Origin: Monoraphidium neglectum
Lineage: Eukaryota; Chlorophyta; Chlorophyceae; Sphaeropleales; Selenastraceae
Reading direction: 5' to 3'
Length of the DNA stretch: 18,903 nucleotides
Assembly (NCBI RefSeq): GCF_000611645.1
Contig: NW_014012730.1
Span: forward strand, 1-18,903
Positions 1 to 7,319 of the stretch are shown here, piece by piece. Numbering within the stretch: the stretch's first letter is position 1; each line of letters opens with the position of its first letter. The notes beneath the pieces were generated by a model. The model was not told the DNA's origin. It did no database searches and was given only the letters and a program-made list of their open reading frames with translations. A program made the position numbers and the translations under genes.

Positions 1-331
1 GGGTGTGGTCGCGCGTGAGGCGTTGGTGCTTGCGTGCGGCGGCGCTGAGGGTGCGGGAGGCCAGGCGAAACATGCGATGGGGCCCTGACCGCACCAGTGT
101 CTGGCCGCGGGCGCGCAGCCGCCAGAGAGGGCGTCGCAGTGTGGGGCCCACCAAGCGGCCGGAGTCCCGCAAGCGCACGCCCAGCATTGCGGCACATGGC
201 AGTCAGGCGCCCACCAGCCAACGCGGCCGCGGCCATTGCCAGTGACACGGCGCTCCCCCATCACCAAAGCACAAGCCATTCTTGACCATCCAACACTAAG
301 TCCAAACGTTCTCAGTGACATTCACACCCAC
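1..331 (-). other. Unresolved left edge: probable intron and possible further exon of the mTERF-like gene
   Basis: Reading the minus strand leftward from the candidate donor at 331, two frames stay open for about 60 to 70 codons. Neither has a clear polypyrimidine-AG acceptor that joins in phase with the upstream exon. The sequence is GC-rich and could be coding, but no motif is recognisable. No independent gene can be supported here. Confidence 0.3.
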
Positions 332-1323
332 CGGACGATCAGCTCGAGCGCGTTGACCTCCTTGGAGCGCTCCGACAGCGTGAAGAGCCACCGCCACCGC
401 CCGGGTCGCGTCGCGAGCCGCTCGCGCGGGAACTCCGCCCCCAGGTGCCGCGCGTACAGCGACTCCAGCTCCTGCAGGCGCCCCGCGACGGTGCTTGGCC
501 CGTGCGCCGCCCAGCGCGGCGCCGCGGACAGCAGCCACTCGGGGTCGTACCCGGGCAGCAGCCGCCGCAGCAGCTCGACCTGCCGCGCCAGCCGCTGCGA
601 CGGCATGCCCAGCAGCGACGGGGCCTCGCGGCTGCGGCCGACCAGGCGGGCGGCCGCCCCGGGGCTGTCCAGCAGCTCGTCCAGCCCCCTGATGCGCTGC
701 GCGATGGCGACGGGGTCGATCGGGACAAACCCCTGGGCGACGCCGCTCGCGACGCGCGCCGCTGCGTTCCGAGGCAGGCCCGCTGCCTCTGCGCTCTGCT
801 TCAGCAGCGCGCGCTCCTCCTTGTTGATTAGGGGCGGCTTGGGGGTGTGGACAGGCGGCGGAGGCTCCTTCCAGACGCGACGCCAGGAGTCGTAGGCTAG
901 AGGAGTGGTAAGGCGAGGGGCGGGGGACGGGGGGCCGGGAAAGGGGTTCATGGGGGGGCATGTTGGCAGGGCAGGAGCAGCTGGTGCAAATGGACGACCA
1001 CTGAGATCAAAAGCGTGGCACCCGCAACATCTGATGGAAAGGCTCACTTTCTGCGGCATCAAACGAGCCGCCCCGGCGCTCAGCCGGCGTGGGCACGAAG
1101 TGGCGGGCGCGGCGCTGGCCAGCGGCGCCCGCCCAGCCGCCTGCAGTTGCACAGTGAGTGCGGATGTTGGCATCTGTGAGAAGGATTTGCATGCCGGCTG
1201 TCGTGCAGCTGGTATTCCAGGCGGCGGCCGAGGATGGCCGACGCAGCAACAGCAGCGGTGCGCAAACAGCACGTCAGCCCAAGCCGCAATGCCACCCACC
1301 CGCGAGCAGATTTCGAGCCACAA
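322..1323 (-). CDS. mTERF-like helical-repeat protein, probably organelle-targeted (3' part incomplete)
   Basis: An open frame on the minus strand runs from 1323 to a TGA at 322-324. The N-terminal part is rich in Ala, Arg, Ser and Pro and resembles a chloroplast or mitochondrial transit peptide; ATGs at 1323 and 1171-1173 are both possible starts. The C-terminal part holds at least two ungapped, alignable repeats, EAPSLLGMPSQRLARQVELL and AAPRWAAHGPSTVAGRLQEL, about 35 residues apart. A weaker third, RPGRWRWLFTLSERSKEV, follows about 38 residues later. This pattern of Pro followed by paired helices is typical of mTERF proteins, which bind organellar nucleic acid in transcription, splicing or translation. 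The TGA may not be the true end: a plausible donor (CG|GTGGGT) lies at 331, so the gene probably continues leftward after an intron. Family assignment is inferred from repeat spacing; another helical-repeat family is possible. Confidence 0.5.
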   Translation of the reverse strand: MWLEICSRVGGIAAWADVLFAHRCCCCVGHPRPPPGIPAARQPACKSFSQMPTSALTVQLQAAGRAPLASAAPATSCPRRLSAGAARLMPQKVSLSIRCCGCHAFDLSGRPFAPAAPALPTCPPMNPFPGPPSPAPRLTTPLAYDSWRRVWKEPPPPVHTPKPPLINKEERALLKQSAEAAGLPRNAAARVASGVAQGFVPIDPVAIAQRIRGLDELLDSPGAAARLVGRSREAPSLLGMPSQRLARQVELLRRLLPGYDPEWLLSAAPRWAAHGPSTVAGRLQELESLYARHLGAEFPRERLATRPGRWRWLFTLSERSKEVNALELIVRWV

Positions 1324-1843
1324 CGCTGCAGCATGGCACGCTTTGGTGAAGTAGCAATTCTAGAAACATGATGCGCTATGCCGCTGGCGGTGCGATGCCC
1401 TAGAGGCGAGGAAGGCTGCTCCAGATCTAGTTCCCGTTATCAGGTGCCCCACGCACGCATGTGCATTGAATCGATTCCAGGCGTATTAAAATCAGCGGCA
1501 GTGCTGTTTGAGTACGAGATCTAAGCCAATTCACAGAGACAGTACGGTACTGTGCAGCTGTGTAAGCAATTCAACAAGATATAGGAAAATGTTCACGATC
1601 CTTGTGCATAGAGCATGATCAATTTGGGTAATGATACCGTACCGTACTGTAGGTTGAGCCCACCTCATTGATCATTTAGACACCCTTGTGTCGCTGAGAA
1701 TCCCCTACTGTAGATATCTGTCGCCTGGATCGGAGTGAACAGGATCACATGGCATCTCTTTAGCTCTTGCAAGCGGCAAGAGCACCCCGGGCTGTGCTTT
1801 CTGTCGGCGCAGTGAAGCAAGTGCAGCGCCGGCGTCGGCGGCG
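1324..1843. promoter_or_regulatory. Divergent intergenic region between the mTERF-like gene and COG6, with a GTAC cluster
   Basis: This is the comparatively AT-rich stretch between two divergently oriented genes, so it should hold both promoters. GTAC occurs five times in 136 bases, at 1512, 1542, 1547, 1639 and 1644. GTAC is the core of the copper-response element bound by the SBP-domain regulator CRR1 in Chlamydomonas. The two paired copies sit in a perfect 12-bp inverted repeat (1539-1550 and 1639-1650). Regulatory function is inferred only from position and motif density. Confidence 0.4.
1539..1650. repeat. 12-bp perfect inverted repeat, arms 1539-1550 and 1639-1650
   Basis: The left arm ACAGTACGGTAC and the right arm GTACCGTACTGT are exact reverse complements separated by 88 bases. 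The left arm is also the start of a near-palindrome, ACAGTACGGTACTGT, at 1539-1553. It could be a foldback structure, a pair of dimeric factor-binding sites, or the ends of a tiny non-autonomous element. No convincing target-site duplication longer than 2 bp flanks it. Confidence 0.6.
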
Positions 1844-3831
1844 ATGGCGTCCGCCCTCGCTCCTGGCCTCGCCAGGAAGGTCAAAAAGGTAGGCTGGTTA
1901 CAGCACTGATTGCCACGTACAGCCCGCGTGCCACGGGCTGCAGCCACCGGCGGGTGAGTGGGGACGTCGCCCTCGCACATCGAGCCGCGTGGACCTCGCC
2001 CGGAGCCAGCCCCTCCCTAGCAGCCGAGCGCGGCCTGAACCCTCGCCTGCCGCCTCGGCCTCCGCCGCTGCCACCATCAGATCCTCGAGATCAAGACAGA
2101 GTCCCCCGAGCTGGTCAGCGCCCTCAGCACACTGTCGGGCTTCTACGACCAGAACGGCGCCGCCGAGCGCCGGCAGCTGCGCAGCGCCGTAGAGCGGCGC
2201 GGGCTCGACATAAACCGGCAGTTCCTGGACGCGGCAGAGACCGTCATCCGGGTGAGCCGGCCGGATGAAACCGCGGGCCGCAGCCGCAGCGGCAGCAACG
2301 GCAGCCGCAGCAGTTGCCTTTTTTGCCCCAACAGGAAGCCAGCTGTGAGATAACGATTGTTCCCAGAGCGCCGAAACCCGCCCTGCTGCCGCAGAGCCTC
2401 GCGCTCGCCCCTCCCCAGCTGTATTTCGACCGCTTTGTGCAGCCGCGCTAGGCCGCGTCTCGCTGCTGAACAGCCCCCTCCCTGGCAATCCACCCGCAAC
2501 TCTGACAGTCGCTCGACGATGTACAGGCGCAGCTCGACGCCCTGGCGGCCAGCTGCACCTCCATGACCGAGGCTGTCGCGTCAGCCAAGACCAGCGGCGG
2601 CGCGCTGCTGGCCGAGGCCGACAAGCTGGGCCGCGAGGCGGCGGCGGTGGAGTCCAAGGCGGCGCTGGTGGAGCAGTTTTTGGAGCAGTACCAGCTCACG
2701 CCCGAGGAGGTCAGGGCCACGTGTGTGTGTGTGTGTGTGTGTGGGGTGTGTGTGTGTGCGTGCGTGCGTGTGTATGTGTGCGCGCGCGTGTATGTGCATG
2801 CATGCGCGTGAAATGCAATATCATTTTTTGCATGCAGTTCATGCGGTTGTACGTGTGGTGCTTTCTATGGCGCATGAGCACGTATTCGCCACACCATGCA
2901 CACTGCCCCCCTGCATCACGCTACCCCGGCAGGTGGCAGCCCTGCAGGGTGGCCAGGTCGGCCCCGCCTTTTTCGGCGCGCTGGCCCGCGTTCGCGCAAT
3001 CCACGACAATTGCCGGCAGCTGCTGCGCAGCCACCACCAGCGCGCGGGGCTGGAGCTGATGGACCAGATGAGTCACTACCAGGAGGGCGCCTACGAGCAC
3101 CTGTGCAGGTGCGGCGCACCCTCTGTATCAAAGTGACAGGATCAACCCCGCCAATTTGCTGTTTCAACAGGCCTCATTGTGTCAATTGATCAGATTCACC
3201 ATGGCTTTGAGTCTCGTAGGAAGGGATTGAGGGGAAGCTCCGGCACCGAAGTGCTGGAAAGCCTGACCCCCCCCCGGTCAGCAAAACACAACAACTCTGC
3301 CACACGCTGCACACGCGAACCCGCACACGCCCACCCTTCTGACACAATGTCGCACACAACTACACACAACCCAAGACCTCCACCGCACGCGTGCCATCCC
3401 CTGCCCTACCCCACCCCACCCTGCCCCAACAACACACAACACCAGGTGGGTGCAGTCCGAGTGCCGCAACCTGGGGGAGCACGACGCCCCCGAGGTCGAC
3501 CCAACTCTCACCGCCGCCGTCGCGGCGCTGCGCCAGCGGCCCGTCCTCTTTAAGTACTGCGCCGAGGAGGTCGCCTCTGCGCGCCACGGCGCGCTCTTCC
3601 AGCGCTTTGTCGTCGCCCTCACGCGCGGCGGCCCCGGCGGCGTGCCCGCACCGATCGAGATCCACGCGCACGACCCGCGGCGCTACGTGGCCGACATGAT
3701 GGCGTGGGCGCACCAGGCCCTCGCGGGGGAGCGCGAGTTTGTGATGGCGCTGTTCGGCGAGGGCGGGGACGACGGCAGCGGCGGCTTCGGCGCGAGCAGC
3801 GGCGGCGGCGGCGGCTTCGCGGGGCCGGAGG

Positions 3832-3865
<34 letters not shown>

Positions 3866-3879
3866 TGGGAGCGACCCGA

Positions 3880-3916
<37 letters not shown>

Positions 3917-4710
3917 CGCGCCGAGCAGCGTGGCGCTGCTGGACAGGATCTTCGAGGGCGTCTGCCGCCCGCTGCGCGTGCGGGTCGAGCAGGTCATAAT
4001 GATGTCACCGCCCCTGCTGCTGTGCTTCCAGCTGTCCCAGCTGGGGGCCTTCTACCACGACCTCGTCTCGCGCATCCTGGGGCCGTCCGCGGCGCTGAGC
4101 ACGACGCTGGCGGGCTGCCGCGACATGGCGCGCCGCGCGTTCTTCGAGCAGCTCCGCGCCGCGGGTGACCGGCTGCTGCGCGCGCCGCCGGCGCCGGCCG
4201 CGGACCTGCTGCCGCCGCCGCAGGTCGCGGCGACGCTCGCGACGCTCTCGGAGATCGTCGCCGCGCACGAGGGCGCGCTCGGCGGCTCGGCGGCCGGCGG
4301 CGACGGCGGCGGCGGCGGCGACGAGGGGATGTCTCAGGTGCTGGACGCCGTCCTGGAGCCAATGCTTGAGATGTGCCGCCGCAGCAGCGAGGCGCTGCGC
4401 CCCGACAGCGGCGCGCGGCTCGACGAGGCGCCGGCGCAGCTCGACCCCTCCGCGCAGCCGGCGTTCCTGCTGAACTGCGTGTCCGCGGCCCAGGCCGCGC
4501 TCGCGCCGCACGCGTGCTGTGCGCCGCGGGCGGCGGCGCTGGCGGGGGCGGCTGAGGAGCTGGTACGGCAGCTGGTGCGCGGCGAGGTGGCGCGGCTGCT
4601 GGGCCGCTGCGGGCTGGCTGAGGTGGCGGAGCGCGTGCGGCTGTATAAGGTTGGGGCCACGGGGCGGTGCATGGGGGGGAGGGCGATGAGCGCGTGCGCA
4701 TGTTGTACGG

Positions 4711-4779
<69 letters not shown>

Positions 4780-5662
4780 TGCGCGTGCGCGTGCGTGCTT
4801 GTTTGCGAGGGTGTCGAGCCGCAAGGGACTGCAAAGCCGCCGCGGCGTGCGCTCGCGCCCATGCTGAGCTCTTCTTGTTGCCCCTGCCTGCCATTCGCGC
4901 CCCCTCGCTCCTCACGAGCCGAACATTGCTGGCTTCTGAACTCCTCAACGCCCCCATCCCCACCCTCATGATTGGTCAGGCGTCCGGCGGCGGCTCCGGC
5001 CCTCTGGCGTCCGATCCATCCCTGTCCCTGCACACGGTCAGCGAAGCGCTGCGCAGCTTCTTCGTCCTCGTATCTAGCCCGGACGCGCTGCCGGAGTTCC
5101 GCTCAGTGCAGCAGCCGCGCCTGCGAGGAGAGGCGATTGCGAGGTGCGGGGCGGCGCACCGGCGCAGGCGCCGGCCTGGGGGTCTAGAGGTTTCCAGGAC
5201 TTTTGCAGGCGCAACATGCTCCTCGGCCCGGGGAGCTCTGTGGCGCTTCAGAAATCGGCCCCGTGCGTGCTCTTAGTGCATTAGGCCCATGGCTGCTGGG
5301 TCTGTTTGCCATGATTGTTTTGATCGCCCCAGTTCCACAATTGTATGCATGCAAAAACACAACACGCGCGCGTGCAAACACACGCACACGCACACGCACA
5401 CACACATGCACACACACACACACACATATACACAAATGCGTGCGTGCGCGCATGCGTACACACACACACACACACACACAAACGCGCATTCCTGCTGCGG
5501 ATTTTCAACCCCTCCAGGGTCGCGTCATCCCTGGCCGAGGCTTACGACCTGGTCTACACCATGCTGGGGGACCCCAGCAGCGGGTACCCAGAGGCAGGCG
5601 GTGCCGCGGGCATCAAGCACACGCCCGCGCAGGTCCGAACAATCCTGGGCGTGGCCGGGTGA
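1844..5662 (+). CDS. COG6: COG6, conserved oligomeric Golgi complex subunit 6 (seven exons)
   Basis: Exons: 1844-1888, 2081-2251, 2509-2709, 2933-3108, 3446-4649, 4980-5143, 5518-5662. They join in frame to 701 aa, close to the usual COG6 size. COG6 is a lobe B subunit of the COG tether, which holds retrograde vesicles at the Golgi. Hallmarks include the start MASALAPGLARKVKK, then ESPELVSALSTLSGFY, a coiled-coil-type N-terminal region, the motif LLRSHHQRAGLELMDQM followed by QEGAYEHLCR|W, and near the C-terminus SLAEAYDLVYTML. The ATG at 1844 gives the family N-terminus directly before the first donor. Exon 5 carries a lineage-type insertion with 10 Gln (3834-3863, residues 328-337) and 11 Gly (3882-3914). 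All donors are GT and all acceptors AG. Introns 3, 5 and 6 contain long TG or CA tracts. No TGTAA poly(A) signal was found between the stop and the lipase gene. Confidence 0.93.
2721..2804 (+). repeat. (TG)n-rich microsatellite in COG6 intron 3
   Basis: A TG tract with GGG and CG interruptions begins about 11 bases after the intron 3 donor at 2710. It continues through TGCG and TATG variants to about 2804. Open frames reading Cys-Val repeats across it are not genes. Confidence 0.85.
3834..3914 (+). repeat. CAG and GGC trinucleotide runs in COG6 exon 5
   Basis: Ten consecutive CAG codons (3834-3863) encode polyglutamine and eleven consecutive GGC codons (3882-3914) encode polyglycine. They lie in a low-complexity insertion between two conserved COG6 blocks, ending just before the segment DRIFEGVCRPLRVRVEQV. 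Such runs can change length by replication slippage without changing frame. Confidence 0.9.
4711..4798 (+). repeat. (TG)32 microsatellite continuing into CG/TG alternation, COG6 intron 5
   Basis: Pure TG dinucleotides run from 4712 to 4775 (32 units). The tract then continues as strict purine-pyrimidine alternation (GCGCGTGCGC type) to about 4798. It starts about 60 bases after the intron 5 donor at 4650. The whole 88-base stretch alternates purine and pyrimidine, the sequence type most prone to form Z-DNA. Confidence 0.9.
5360..5484 (+). repeat. (CA)n-rich tract in COG6 intron 6
   Basis: CA dinucleotide runs, interrupted by CG, TG and ATATA units, fill the second half of intron 6 (5144-5517) and end about 35 bases before the acceptor at 5517. 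The purest blocks lie around 5409-5426 and 5457-5480. The tract is complementary to the TG tract in intron 5. Confidence 0.85.
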
Positions 5663-7280
5663 CAAGGCGGGCCAGCAGAAGCGCAAGGGCATGGCAGGTC
5701 CTGGCGTGTTAGGTCGAAGGAGCGCGGTGGTTTTGGCGAGATGCGTTGCCCTGCACGATCTGGGTACGGCAAGGGCAGCGGCGGAGGACGGCGCGGGTGT
5801 TGAAGGCCGCAATCTTGTGCACCGCGTCCGGCCCATAGATGCGCTCGTGGCTCCCTTTTGCCCTTGCGCTTGTGTCCTTTTCTTGTTTGCGTTGCAGCGA
5901 GGCGCTGCTCCTGTGCCCTTTGAAGGTACCCCAGACCACACAAACACACATTGGTTCCTGTGGGGGGACCGTGATGGCCGCAGCAGGCGCGTAACGCACA
6001 TCTCTTGCACACGCGTTTGCATGCACAACTTTCTGTCTGTGACCCTGGCGGAGTCGCAGAGATGTAGGGCGTGCAAAGTGCATGCCTCATCCCCTCACGC
6101 CCATGCGTAAGCATGATCAAGCAAGCATCTGATGACTGGGTGATTCAGGATTACAACAAGCTCCTGTCTGTGGCCCAAGCGGCGGCAGTGGCAGGACCGG
6201 ACAAACCGGGTGTGCCCGAGGGCCGCACGCAGTCGGCGGCGCTGGCCGATAGCGCTGGCGATGCTCGCGGTCGTTGACAGCCGCGGCGCTTTCGTGGTGT
6301 TGGCCACATCCCTGCGCCAGCTGTGCAGGCTGCTGCAGAAACAGATGCTGACCAGCTCAGGGCAGCATTTGAGGCACAAATGGGCCAGATGTGCATGGCC
6401 GTTTGCCTGCTTTGTGGTTGCATAGAAGTGGTGGCGCAGCCCTCGCAGCCAAGCGAACTCATATGGCGCAGCAGCAATGCCTGGGATTTTTGCAAGGAAT
6501 GGCCGCCTTGGCAGACGGGCACGCCAGATGAAAGGCTGCCTTGACCAAGTGCGAGCTGGTCAACTCTTGAAGCGAACTGCGCAGCAAGATTGCAACCACT
6601 GAATGGCCTTGTCTTGCCGGGACTTCCAACCACGATGCCGATCGTGGAAGAGAGTGGAAGGATTCCGGCCGCAAAGGAGCTGTTGGTCAGCAGTGTCAGG
6701 ATGACCCGACGCGTGTGGCTGGCTGGCTGTGGGCACTTGCCAGCCCTGCAGCCGCCGAGCCCGCCAGCGTGTGTTGACACGGCGGCTCTGCGGGAATCAA
6801 AAGCTTTGGAAGTCACAACACCTTTGGCTGGGTTTCTCATCTGTGGGAGGGCGGGCTCCCATCATCAACGGCGGCTTACTCACAGTCATGATGCGCAGGT
6901 CATCATCCACCGTGTGGGTGTGTCCCGGGGTGTGGGCTTGGTAGGCAGGCACCCTGCTTGCGAGCACGAAACCTGCAGAGTCTGCTAAGCAGCGAGGCTT
7001 CAGAAAGTTTGCTGTCCTCTGTGATGCGCAGTTGACACGAATCCTGCATGGGACCGCTTGCAGTACCCGAGATCAGTGCCATCACCCAAAGCCTGTTGCC
7101 GTCAGGTTTTCACAGATTCGTGAGGGTTCACTCTTCTCACCGGGTGCGCTGGACACAGGATTCACTTGGTCCGCCGCAAATGCCATGACCCCCAACGCGT
7201 CGCGCTGACCTCGCGTGCCTGACCATTTCCAGGAGGCAAGACGGGATAAACATCTTGAAGATACCTGTTGACCGGCGCTA
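5663..7280. other. Intergenic stretch between COG6 and the lipase; no supported gene
   Basis: This 1.6 kb should hold the COG6 3' UTR and the lipase promoter. Several short open frames exist on both strands, but none shows a recognisable domain or clear splice-joined structure. The best of them is a single plus-strand frame from 6071 to 6544, open for 158 codons apart from one TGA at 6275-6277; its product is not recognised. No tRNA, rRNA or transposon feature was seen, and no TGTAA on the plus strand. Confidence 0.5.
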
Positions 7281-7319
7281 ATGCCGCCTGGCTGCATCGT
7301 CACTGCCGGCCGTGGGCCT

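Noticed and set aside
1539..1650. Miniature transposable element
   Set aside because: The 12-bp arms are a perfect inverted repeat, but there is no convincing target-site duplication and no second copy of the interior in the window. It is kept only as a repeat with possible regulatory role.
4005..5033. Long minus-strand open frame antisense to COG6
   Set aside because: It results from GC-rich codon bias on the other strand and has His-Thr repeats where it crosses the microsatellite. The sense strand has clear COG6 motifs.
3450..5276. A single uninterrupted 608-codon gene on the plus strand
   Set aside because: Its 5' part is COG6 exon 5 and its end is COG6 exon 6, but between them it reads through intron 5, giving a Cys-Val run from the TG microsatellite. 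A conserved donor at 4650 and acceptor at 4979 restore the family sequence.
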